DNA of 64,000 bases from a bacterium (GTDB taxonomy: Bacteria; 4484-113; JAFGCY01). The DNA lies in NCBI GenBank assembly GCA_016932385.1, contig JAFGCY010000058.1, positions 1 to 64,000 on the forward strand, in the 5' to 3' direction. Shown here one piece after another: positions 26,803 to 34,352 of this stretch. Each line of letters opens with the position of its first letter. Position 1 is the stretch's first letter. The translations under genes were made by a program, and so were the position numbers. The notes under the pieces were generated by a model that searched no databases, was not told where the DNA came from, and was given only the letters and a program-made list of their open reading frames with translations.

Positions 26803-26826
26803 AAGGCGGTCCCGCGGGACCGCCTT
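26803..26826. terminator. Bidirectional intrinsic terminator between the 26469 gene and tsf
   Basis: A perfect 24-bp palindrome AAGGCGGTCCCG/CGGGACCGCCTT. On the minus strand it is followed by TTTTGTTTAC, terminating rpsB-tsf. On the plus strand CTTCTTCTT follows. Confidence 0.85.
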
Positions 26827-26857
26827 CTTCTTACCAGGTAGTTATCCGCGGGGCCGG

Positions 26858-27772
26858 TTACGAGCCCAACTGGAAGCGGTGGAAACGGGCGACCTTGATC
26901 GTATCGCCGATTTCGCCTTCCACGGCTTTGATGATGTCCATGACCGTCTGCTTGTCGTCCTTAATATAGGGCTGCTCGATCAGGCAGACCTCGCCGAAGA
27001 ACTTGTTGATCCGGCCCATCACCATCTTCTCGGCGATCTCCTGGGGCTTGCCCTCGGCCATCGCCTGCTCGGTGAGGATTTCCTTTTCCTTCTCCACGAC
27101 CGCCGGGTCCAGCCCGTCGCGGTCGACCGCCTCGGCCACGCGCGGCATCGCCGCCGCCGCCTGCATCGCGATATCCTTGGCCAGCTCGATGAACTTCTCG
27201 TTTTGGTGGGTCTCGGGCTTGCCGGTGGTCAGGCAGACCAGCACGCCGACGCGGTTGCCGTGCTTGTATTCCTGCAGGTAGTCGTTGGCGTCGTCGCTGC
27301 GCTCCAGCACCAGGCCGCCGAGCTGGATGTTCTCGCCGATCTTGGCTACCGCCGCGGTCAGCTCGTCGCCGACCGTCTGGCCCTTGTAAGGGATCGCCTT
27401 GATCTCGTTGTCCAGGTGCTCGACCGGCGCCGCCTGGCCCAGGCAGGTGGACGGCACATCCGCGTTGAGGAAGAAGTCCGTCAGTCCGGCCACCAGCGCC
27501 TGGAAGTCGTCGCTGCGGGCGACGAAGTCGGTCTCGCAGTTGATGACCAGCATCACGCCATGGCGGTCGTCCGCCTTCTTGATGCTGATCAGGCCTTCGT
27601 TGGCGGTGCGATCGGCTTTTTTAGCGGCCTTGGCCAGGCCCTTCTTGCGTAAAAGCTCGATTGCCGCATCCACGTCGCCGTCGCTCTCGCTGAGCGCTTT
27701 CTTGCACTCCATCATGCCCAGGCCGGTGGCCTTGCGCAGGTCCATTACCATTTTTGCTGTGATCTCAGCCAT
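26858..27772 (-). CDS. tsf: Elongation factor Ts
   Basis: 304 residues. EF-Ts is the guanine-nucleotide exchange factor of EF-Tu. The N-terminal UBA-like domain and signature are clear (TAKMVMDLRKATGLGMMECKKALSES), followed by the core motif VLVCLTTGKPETH region and INCETDFVARSDDFQALV. The length is typical of the longer bacterial EF-Ts. AGGAGA lies upstream of the ATG. It is 47 nt downstream of rpsB in the universal rpsB-tsf order, and the palindrome at 26803-26826 terminates the operon. Confidence 0.98.
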   Translation of the reverse strand: MAEITAKMVMDLRKATGLGMMECKKALSESDGDVDAAIELLRKKGLAKAAKKADRTANEGLISIKKADDRHGVMLVINCETDFVARSDDFQALVAGLTDFFLNADVPSTCLGQAAPVEHLDNEIKAIPYKGQTVGDELTAAVAKIGENIQLGGLVLERSDDANDYLQEYKHGNRVGVLVCLTTGKPETHQNEKFIELAKDIAMQAAAAMPRVAEAVDRDGLDPAVVEKEKEILTEQAMAEGKPQEIAEKMVMGRINKFFGEVCLIEQPYIKDDKQTVMDIIKAVEGEIGDTIKVARFHRFQLGS

Positions 27773-27819
27773 TGTCTTCTCCTGTTTCTTCCCGATCCCA
27801 GCGATTGCTGCCGGGGTGA

Positions 27820-28782
27820 CTAATCGACTTCCGGGTCCGTCTCCTCCGGATCAGCCGCCGGCGGTTCATCCGCTGGCTGAACTTCCGCGGGCTGCGGGGT
27901 CAGCACGGGCGGAGCCGCCGTCGTTTCCACCTCCACCGTGGCGCCGCCAAGTTCCAGCTTGGCGGTCTCGACCGGCGCTTCGACCGGCGCCTCGGCCGGT
28001 GCGGGTGCTGCCGGTTTATCCGTACCAAGCGCGGCCTGGTCCTCGGTGGCCTCATCCTCTTCCTCCGCGGCGCGGATGAAGACGCTGTCCGGCGGCAGAT
28101 AGCCGTATTTGGCTTCCATCACGCTGTCGGCGATGATCTGGCAGAACAGCCGGATCGAACGAATCGCGTCGTCGTTACCGGGCAGCTTGTAATCCACGTC
28201 CTCGGGATCGCAATTCGTATCGAGGATGCCGATGATCGGGATACCCAGCTTCTTGGCTTCGCTGACCGCGTTGACTTCCTTCTTCACGTCGACGATGAAC
28301 AGCGCGTCGGGCGAGCCTTCCAGGTCCGCCACGCCGCCGAAGTTCTTCTCCAGCTTGGCCAGTTCGTCGGACAGGAACTTGGCGTCCTTCTTGGTCAGTT
28401 CCTCGAAATAGCCCTCATCCTTCTGCTTGCGCAGCTCGCGCAGGCGCTCGATCCGCTTGCGCATCGTCTGCCGGTTGGTCAAAAGGCCGCCGGGCCAGCG
28501 CTGGCAGATATAAGGCATGCCGCACTTGGTCGCTTCCTCGCGGATCGCGTCCTGGGCCTGCTTCTTGGTGCCGACGAACAGGATGCTCTTACCCTGGCTG
28601 ACCAGATCGTGGACGTACCCGTGCACCTCGTCGATGAACTTGGTCGTCTGCTGCAGGTCCAGGATATGGATGCCATTACGCTTCGTGTAGATGAAGCGCG
28701 CCATCTTGGGACACCATTTACGGGTGGGATGGCCGAAGTGAACGCCGCATTCCAGCAGCTGTCGTAAGCTGATTAACGCCAC
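27820..28782 (-). CDS. rpsB: 30S ribosomal protein S2
   Basis: 320 residues from a GTG start at 28782, preceded by GGAGGT with 4-nt spacing; the track's start at 28902 lies in the leader. Typical S2 features: LRQLLECGVHFGHPTRKWCPKM, ILDLQQT, VGTKKQAQDAI, RWPGGLLTN, PDALFIVDVKKE, GIPIIGILDTNCDP and DYKLPGNDDA. The last 70 or so residues form an acidic Pro/Ala/Glu-rich tail (repeated PVEAPVE) not present in E. coli S2. It is the first gene of the rpsB-tsf operon, with a TATAAT about 70 nt upstream. Confidence 0.98.
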   Translation of the reverse strand: MALISLRQLLECGVHFGHPTRKWCPKMARFIYTKRNGIHILDLQQTTKFIDEVHGYVHDLVSQGKSILFVGTKKQAQDAIREEATKCGMPYICQRWPGGLLTNRQTMRKRIERLRELRKQKDEGYFEELTKKDAKFLSDELAKLEKNFGGVADLEGSPDALFIVDVKKEVNAVSEAKKLGIPIIGILDTNCDPEDVDYKLPGNDDAIRSIRLFCQIIADSVMEAKYGYLPPDSVFIRAAEEEDEATEDQAALGTDKPAAPAPAEAPVEAPVETAKLELGGATVEVETTAAPPVLTPQPAEVQPADEPPAADPEETDPEVD

Positions 28783-28849
28783 ATTTACCTCCGTCGAGGG
28801 GATTAGACTCGCCGCGCCCGCCGTGACTGAAACGGGTTTGGCGCGTGGG

Positions 28850-28855
28850 ATTATA
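28850..28855 (-). promoter_or_regulatory. rpsB operon -10 box TATAAT
   Basis: Minus-strand TATAAT 67 nt upstream of the rpsB GTG. A TTGGCA-like -35 is present but at 21-nt spacing, longer than usual. Confidence 0.55.
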
Positions 28856-28916
28856 CCATGTCCGGCACCGGATCGGTGCCAATTATTAGCCCTGCGGTAC
28901 ATAATGGCCGGGTTTG

Positions 28917-28945
28917 CTGAAAAACAAGGACGGGCGGACCCGTCC
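28917..28945 (-). terminator. Intrinsic terminator downstream of the sigma/anti-sigma operon
   Basis: Minus strand GGACGGG-TCCG-CCCGTCC followed by TTGTTTTT, 66 nt after the anti-sigma stop codon. A further perfect hairpin with a 6-nt loop (AGGCT-gtcccc-AGCCT, 28961-28976) lies just before it. Confidence 0.8.
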
Positions 28946-29010
28946 CTGTGATTGCATCCCAGGCTGTCCCCAGCCTCTACCTCCCTGTCCCCGCGCGCGT
29001 CCGCGGGTGA

Positions 29011-30729
29011 TTACATCGGCAGCACGGCCAGGTTGCCGGACTCGTCTGGTTTGATCTGAAGCCGGTGTGACGCTTCTCCTGAAGTGATCTCAACTTCCAG
29101 ACAATCGCCGCTGCTGCTGGTGCTCATCTTGTTGATCTGCTGGCCGGCGAAATGCTCGTCGATATACTGCTCGAGGAGCTTGTAATGCTCGGCGTAGGGC
29201 CCATCGGTGGGGAACTGCTGGCCCGCGTTAAAGTCGGGCATCGTGAACTCCGGTATTTCACCGCTGCCGCTGTTCTCGCCGCTGGACGAGGTGCTGCGGG
29301 AGCCGCCCGAGCCACTGTCGCCACCGCTGCCGCTGGCGGAGCCACTGCCGCCGCCCCGGGCGCCCTTGCCGCCATTGGGTAGGTCGAAGTACTCCTCCCA
29401 GGATGAGGAGGTCTGATTGCCCGAGGAGTCGCTGGGGCTGCCGTTGGCACCGCCGCCACCGCCTCCGCCGCAGCTGCCGCCGCCGCCGCCGCCGCCCCCG
29501 CAGTTGCCGCCGCCGCCTCCGCCGCCCGTGGCGCGGCTGGAGCCGTCCTGGCTGGAGCTGGACGACGATTTCTGGCTGGAGTGGCTGCTGGAGCTGGAAC
29601 TGGAGCTCGACATCTGCATGCTGTAGGAGCAGGTGCCGTTCTTCCCGTTCTTCTTCAGCATCTCGCGCATGAACTCGGGCAGGTCCTCGAGATCGACGCC
29701 CTCCAGCATTGCCGGCGAGACTTCCTGGCCGTTGATACTGAAGCTCTGGTTGAACGACTCGTTGCGGCTGACGTGGTAGCTGCCGGTCTCGTCGCCCTCC
29801 GACGACTCGCGCAGTTCCAGCACTTCACGGCCGTCATAGTCGCCGAGCGGCCCGCTGAAATCCAGGTCCTCGTCGCTGTTGACCTGCAGCATCACCTGGT
29901 TGCCGACCTTGCTGACGTCGATCTGCACGTTGCTGTTGCCGTCGTTTTCGGCCAAAAGCGTCTGGAAGCGCTCGTCCAGTAAGAGCGGGTCGGGCAGGCT
30001 GTCCATCTGCCGCCAGGCATCCGGCGAGCCCGTGCCTTCCAGGAGGAACATCGCATCCTCCAGCTCGCCGTCGAGCCCGCCGATCTCCGCGCTGATCCGG
30101 TTGTTGAACGCCTGGACCAGCTGCTCGCGGATCTCCTCCGCGGCGTCGCGCTTGAGGCCGGGCAGGGCCAGGCTGTAGCTGTAGCCGTCCTCGGAGTTCT
30201 TCAGTTCGCCGTTGAGCTTGGCCGGCGCGCCGCCGTGCTTCTTCAGCACGTCGCGGGCGATTTCTTCCACCTGCGAGCGCAGCCCGCGGGCATCGTCGGT
30301 CGCCAGCGGTCCCAGGTCCTGGTTGATCACGAAGCCGGGCTCGGCGGCCCAGGCCGGTTCCAGTCCGGGCAGGCGCAGGCCGTGGCGGGAACTCAGGGTT
30401 TGTTGCGGCAGCGACAGCACTACGACCGCCGCCACCAGCAGCACGGCCACGCTGGCCGCCGCGGCGATCATCCAGCGCGGGCGCCGCACGATCCTAAGCG
30501 GGGGGGCCACGGGCGTGCCGTTCATGCCGTAGACGTCCACCGCCCGGGCCGCCTGCCTGATCATCGCCTGGCGGTTGGGGGCCGGCGTCTTGATCCGGGC
30601 CAGATCCTTCAGCGCGCGGTTCTCGGCGACGGCCTGGCCCAGTTCCGGCTTGTCCAGCCAGTCCAGGACGGCGCCGACCTGCTGCGGTTCATCGATTCGT
30701 TCTAAAAAGATTTCACGTTCGGTCTTCAT
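29011..30729 (-). CDS. Putative membrane anti-sigma factor with Gly/Ser-rich exported domain
   Basis: 572 residues. The first 85 residues are helical and charged (MKTEREIFLERIDEPQQVGA...) and precede one membrane segment (WMIAAAASVAVLLVAAVVVLSL, about 90-111). This is the usual layout of anti-sigma factors, and the gene overlaps the ECF sigma gene by 4 nt (ATGA). I see no HxxxCxxC zinc motif. The exported part (about 115-572) carries a low-complexity tract of poly-Ser, poly-Gly/Cys ('GGGGGGGNCGGGG') and Ser/Gly repeats (about 370-490). A C-terminal domain beginning near YAEHYKLLEQYIDEHF follows. The exported part may sense an envelope signal. Confidence 0.7.
   Translation of the reverse strand: MKTEREIFLERIDEPQQVGAVLDWLDKPELGQAVAENRALKDLARIKTPAPNRQAMIRQAARAVDVYGMNGTPVAPPLRIVRRPRWMIAAAASVAVLLVAAVVVLSLPQQTLSSRHGLRLPGLEPAWAAEPGFVINQDLGPLATDDARGLRSQVEEIARDVLKKHGGAPAKLNGELKNSEDGYSYSLALPGLKRDAAEEIREQLVQAFNNRISAEIGGLDGELEDAMFLLEGTGSPDAWRQMDSLPDPLLLDERFQTLLAENDGNSNVQIDVSKVGNQVMLQVNSDEDLDFSGPLGDYDGREVLELRESSEGDETGSYHVSRNESFNQSFSINGQEVSPAMLEGVDLEDLPEFMREMLKKNGKNGTCSYSMQMSSSSSSSSSHSSQKSSSSSSQDGSSRATGGGGGGGNCGGGGGGGGSCGGGGGGGANGSPSDSSGNQTSSSWEEYFDLPNGGKGARGGGSGSASGSGGDSGSGGSRSTSSSGENSGSGEIPEFTMPDFNAGQQFPTDGPYAEHYKLLEQYIDEHFAGQQINKMSTSSSGDCLEVEITSGEASHRLQIKPDESGNLAVLPM
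29430..29620. repeat. Low-complexity GCC/CCG-rich coding tract
   Basis: Near-perfect runs of gcc/ccg and gct/ctg triplets encode the Gly/Cys and Ser tracts of the anti-sigma protein. Such tracts are prone to slippage, and copy number may vary between strains or assemblies. Confidence 0.7.
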
Positions 30730-31247
30730 TGTCTACACCTTTGGGGCTCAGGGCCCAGTATGCGGGTATCTACGAGCACCTTGCGCAGTGCCCGGCGTGC
30801 CCGGTGCAAACGCTGGCCGACGGCCGGCGGCTCGAGACCGAGTACCCAGCCCGTCTCTTTCAGGCTCAGCCCGTCCAGGTAGAACAGGCTGATCAACTCG
30901 CGCTGGTCCGGGGCCAGGTGGTCCAGGGCTCCCAGGATCGCGACGGCGAGCGGGTTCTCGGGTTCCTCGGCGGCAACCAGTTCATGCCAGTAGGAGTTCA
31001 GCAGGATGTGGTCGGGACGGCGGCGGCTCAAAAAGCTGTTGCGGATGATCGTTAAGAGCCAGGCGCCAAACCGGTCCGGTTCGCGCAGGCCGTCGATCCC
31101 GCGGTACGCCTTGGCCAGGGCGTCTTGCAGCAGATCCTCCGCGTCCTCGCGCGTCGGACTGAGCCGGCAGGCGTAATTCCACGCGCGTTGGTACACCTGC
31201 GGGTTCAGATACCGCTCAAACTGCTCTTGTTGTGCTGAAATCCCCAT
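30726..31247 (-). CDS. ECF-type RNA polymerase sigma factor
   Basis: 173 residues. Region 2: AWNYACRLSPTREDAEDLLQDALAKAYRGID...RFGAWLLTIIRNSFLSRRR, containing the -10-recognition and core-binding helices. Region 4: LDHLAPDQRELISLFYLDGLSLKETGWVLGL followed by VGQRLHRARRALRK, the -35-binding helix-turn-helix. There is no region 1 or 3, as in the ECF family. It overlaps the membrane anti-sigma gene by 4 nt, so the two are co-translated. By family knowledge it directs RNA polymerase to a small regulon and probably to its own operon. The released signal is unknown. Confidence 0.93.
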   Translation of the reverse strand: MGISAQQEQFERYLNPQVYQRAWNYACRLSPTREDAEDLLQDALAKAYRGIDGLREPDRFGAWLLTIIRNSFLSRRRPDHILLNSYWHELVAAEEPENPLAVAILGALDHLAPDQRELISLFYLDGLSLKETGWVLGLEPPAVGQRLHRARRALRKVLVDTRILGPEPQRCRQ

Positions 31248-31319
31248 CTGCCAATAAAGACTAACGGTGGTGGGGAAATTTTACGCCCCGACGATTTATT
31301 CGCGGTTTATCTCAGACGC

Positions 31320-32279
31320 CTACTGCTTCTCGTACCACCAGGCGTCGCGGCCGCCCTCGACGAAGGTCAGCGGATCGGCACTGCCGCGCAGGGTGCGCCC
31401 GGTGTAGTTGAGCTTGCCGCCTTCGACCCTAAACGGCCAGACGCCATAGAGCTGGCCGTCCAGCTTGAGCGTCAGGGTGTAGTCGCCGTCGGTACTCAGC
31501 AGGTCCTGGGCCTTGAAATAGGCGCCGCCGGAGGTGCCTTCCATCGGGAAGATCAGGTCGAACTCGTAACGCACCCACTCCTGCTGCGGGGTGAACGACA
31601 TGTCGCGGCCGGTGGCGACCAGCGTGCCGCCGCGCTTGACCTCGATCTCGGGCGTGACGTACTTGTTGGTCGCGTGGGCGTAGTTGCGCAGCCAGACTTT
31701 GAACTGGATCGAGCGCGTCGGGTCGGCGTCGAAGTAATAGAAATAGCCCCAGTCCGACCAGGGGCCGTCCAGGAAGTAGTAGTCGCTGCCGGAGAACGGG
31801 TCGGGCGGGGGCAGCTTGCTGACCGAGAAGTCGAACGTATAGAACCGGCCGGCCGGCAGGTAAAAGTCCAGCACGTAATCGCCGACGGTCTTCAGCTCGA
31901 GGTTCTGGCCGCTGATGTCGGCGCCGCTGGCCAGATCAGTCAGCTTGTAGCTGTTCAGGAGCCAGTAGGGCTGCTTGAGTTTCTCGCCGTAGAAGTCGAA
32001 GCGGTAGAGCTCCTGGCCGCCGGCGGTCGAGAGGATCGCCCAGATCTTGCCGCCGTCGTCGGGGTTGTACGGGTAGATCGAGCCGGCGCTGGTAGCCTCG
32101 GGTAAAAACACCGCCTGGATGTTGTCCAGCCGGAACAGGCCCATGTTGTAGTTCAGCACCACGCCGTTCAACAGCGTGGAGTACATGATTCCCGGCGGGT
32201 AGTCGTCGGCCTGGGCGGCGGTGCCCATGAGCAGTGCGACGCAGCACACGACGATCAGCAAGGCATACTTGATCCGCAT
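31320..32279 (-). CDS. Secreted protein of unknown function
   Basis: 319 residues with a clear signal peptide (MRIKYALLIVVCCVALLMGTAAQA, probable cleavage after AQA) and GGGAGGAG before the ATG. The mature protein is rich in aromatic residues and Asp/Gly, with segments such as 'DYVLDFYLPAGRFYTFDFSVSKL' and 'YDFDLIFPMEG'-like strands, suggesting beta-sandwich domains. I do not recognise a family. It lies upstream of the ECF sigma gene on the same strand (72 nt gap) and could be read with it, though there is a TAAAAT -10-like box in between (31278-31283). Confidence 0.75.
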   Translation of the reverse strand: MRIKYALLIVVCCVALLMGTAAQADDYPPGIMYSTLLNGVVLNYNMGLFRLDNIQAVFLPEATSAGSIYPYNPDDGGKIWAILSTAGGQELYRFDFYGEKLKQPYWLLNSYKLTDLASGADISGQNLELKTVGDYVLDFYLPAGRFYTFDFSVSKLPPPDPFSGSDYYFLDGPWSDWGYFYYFDADPTRSIQFKVWLRNYAHATNKYVTPEIEVKRGGTLVATGRDMSFTPQQEWVRYEFDLIFPMEGTSGGAYFKAQDLLSTDGDYTLTLKLDGQLYGVWPFRVEGGKLNYTGRTLRGSADPLTFVEGGRDAWWYEKQ

Positions 32280-32357
32280 AAACTCCTCCCGTTGTTACCT
32301 ACTGAATTAGTAAGTACAAGCCATTCTAGCGCTGAAAGTAAACGGCCGCCAATGCGC

Positions 32358-32363
32358 GATAAT
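32358..32363 (+). promoter_or_regulatory. -10 box GATAAT for leaderless acetyltransferase gene
   Basis: GATAAT ends 7 nt before the A of the ATG at 32370 with no Shine-Dalgarno sequence. Confidence 0.5.
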
Positions 32364-32369
32364 TGAATA

Positions 32370-32828
32370 ATGGAAATCAGACTGGTCAGCGCTCCCGAGA
32401 CCTACGCCCTGAGAAACCGCGTGCTCAGGCCCGGCCGGCCGGTTGAGGTCGTCGATTACCCGCAGGACCGGCTGGAGAGCGCCTTTCATCTCGGCGCGTT
32501 TATCGATGACGAGCACGTCGGCACGGCGTCGTTTTACAACCTGCAAAATGAGCTGGCACTGGCCGCCGCGGAGAACCCGCCGGCGGAGGAGCTGTGGCAG
32601 TTGCGCGGGATGGGCTCGGCGCCGGAGTACCAGGGGCGGGGCATCGGTACGGCAATGCTCGAGCGCGCGTATTTCGAGCTAGCCGCACGCGGTGGCACCG
32701 TGCTGTGGTGCAACGCCCGCGTCGTGGCGCTGGAGTTCTACCGCAAGCTGGGCTTTCTGGTCCTCGGCGACGAGTTTTTCGTCCCCGACATCGGCCCGCA
32801 TTACGTCATGTGGCGGTTGATTCCGTAG
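32370..32828 (+). CDS. GNAT-family N-acetyltransferase
   Basis: 152 residues. The acetyl-CoA-binding motif is RGMGSAPEYQGRGIGTAMLE (the R/Q-x-x-G-x-G/A pattern), followed by 'LWCNARVVALEFYRKLGF', the usual C-terminal motif B with the Tyr. The N-terminus (LRNRVLRPGRP...) resembles the small ElaA/YjdJ-type acetyltransferases. It transfers acetyl from acetyl-CoA to an unknown amine. A GATAAT -10 lies 7 nt before the ATG, so the mRNA is probably leaderless. It is followed by a gene-free region of hairpin repeats. Confidence 0.9.
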   Translation: MEIRLVSAPETYALRNRVLRPGRPVEVVDYPQDRLESAFHLGAFIDDEHVGTASFYNLQNELALAAAENPPAEELWQLRGMGSAPEYQGRGIGTAMLERAYFELAARGGTVLWCNARVVALEFYRKLGFLVLGDEFFVPDIGPHYVMWRLIP

Positions 32829-33235
32829 CGGAGACGTCCCCGTCGCCGGATTGGCTGTTTTGACAGAGGTGTAGCGGTGGGTCCCCGACCCACCGTCCTT
32901 GGCCTTGAGACGGGCTCGGGGAGCCCTTCCACACAGGTGGTTTCAGTTGTAAGTGACCAGTTGTAGGGGCGTCCCGCCGACGGCGGGACTGTGCGCCCAA
33001 TCAGGCCAAAGCGGGTAGAGCAAGCCCCCGTGCTGGCGGATACCGCAAACATCCCGCCCGTGAGTACTTCAACTCCGCCATGGCGTGGTTGCAGACCTTA
33101 AATGTCTACGGCTACGGCGGGCCGTAGTACCCCCGGCCAGGGCCGGCCGTAGTACCCTCGCTTCACCCACGATAAAAACTCCGCCGATGTCGCGACCGAC
33201 GTCACACCAAGGTATGATCGACCCTGCCCAAGTAA
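32829..33235. repeat. Hairpin-repeat intergenic region, locus B
   Basis: No gene is visible between 32829 and 33341. The region holds several perfect inverted repeats: CGGTGGGT-5 nt-ACCCACCG (32875-32895), GGGCTC-ggg-GAGCCC (32912-32926), GTCCCGCC-gac-GGCGGGAC (32971-32989). From 33088 to 33229 it matches the reverse complement of locus A at 14998-15112 (shared TTAAATGTCTACGG, GGGCCGTAGTACCC, CCGACGTCAC), with one extra hairpin unit inserted. Confidence 0.65.
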
Positions 33236-33341
33236 CCAGCATCCAGCCTGGATGGACAATGGTTCCCCTAAACTTAAACTTACGACTTAAACTGCCAGGC
33301 GGCATAAATGCCGCCACTACATGGCAATATAAACGCCGCCG

Positions 33342-34076
33342 TTACAGCACAACGCTGACATTCGCCGCCACCAGCAGCACGCCCGCCAATGCCAGCAACA
33401 CCAGCACGGCGCGTCGGAACAGTTGCTCGTTGACCCGTTTGGCCAGGCGGATGCCGGTGATGGTGCCGGCGATCACAAACAGCGTCCAGACCCCCGCCAG
33501 CAGCAGTACGCGCCCGGTCAGCATCCCGCCGGCGAAAAACATCGCGGTGCCGACCAGGTTCACCGACACGAAATACGCGGCGATGCTGGCGCGGAAGGCG
33601 TCCTTCACCTGGCGTTGGCTAGCCAGGAAGATGATCACCGGCGGGCCGTTGAGCGACGTCGAGCCGCCGAGGATGCCGCTAACGAGCCCGGTCGGCAGCA
33701 TCACGGCGAACTTCTGCGGCAGCCGCGGGGTCCAGCCGGAGAGCATGAACAACGCAATGCCGACGACGATTGCGCCGATGCCCGCTTTGATCCAGGCGGA
33801 GTCGAGGCTTTTCAGCAGGTAGATGCCGAGCGGAATGCCCACGATGCCGCCGGCGACCAGCGGCCAGACCTGACGCCAGTCGATCCTGCGCCGCGCCTCG
33901 TAGCTGACGGCGACGTTGTTGACCAGGCTGACCAGCACCTGCACCGGCGTCAGCACCACCGGCGGCACGAAGCTGACCATCAGCGGCACGGTGGTCAGCG
34001 AGAGCCCGAACCCGGACAGCCCCTGCACCACGCCGCCCAGGAACAGGATCACGCCGCCGAGAATGATTTCCTGCAC
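33342..34076 (-). CDS. TSUP family (TauE/SafE) permease
   Basis: 244 residues from a GTG start. The protein is almost wholly hydrophobic with about eight membrane segments. The N-terminal signature is VQGLSGFGLSLTTVPLM and the second half carries GLVSGILGGSTSLNGPPVIIFL, both diagnostic of the sulfite exporter TauE/SafE family. Members move small organic or sulfur anions such as sulfite or sulfoacetate. The substrate cannot be told here. No sulfur-metabolism gene is adjacent. It is divergent from the kinase/HD gene. Confidence 0.9.
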   Translation of the reverse strand: MQEIILGGVILFLGGVVQGLSGFGLSLTTVPLMVSFVPPVVLTPVQVLVSLVNNVAVSYEARRRIDWRQVWPLVAGGIVGIPLGIYLLKSLDSAWIKAGIGAIVVGIALFMLSGWTPRLPQKFAVMLPTGLVSGILGGSTSLNGPPVIIFLASQRQVKDAFRASIAAYFVSVNLVGTAMFFAGGMLTGRVLLLAGVWTLFVIAGTITGIRLAKRVNEQLFRRAVLVLLALAGVLLVAANVSVVL

Positions 34077-34352
34077 CTGCCAAGGCTACACCATGAACGG
34101 CCCGTTCAGGAAAGAAGATGGATATGCAATTTTCAGGTTGCTGGTTGACCCATTCATCGCTGGATACACAGCCGGTAATCCATGCGATGGTGCCTTCAAA
34201 CATAAATCGCTACTGGTCAGAAGCCAGAACAGGAGTATAATATTGCTACGCGCTTAGTACCCGATTTTGAATATTCGATGTAGTGTTCGCTTAACCTGTA
34301 GCAGATTTTATTTTGGGATTCTTGCGATTAGCATGGCGAGGTGGGTTACACT

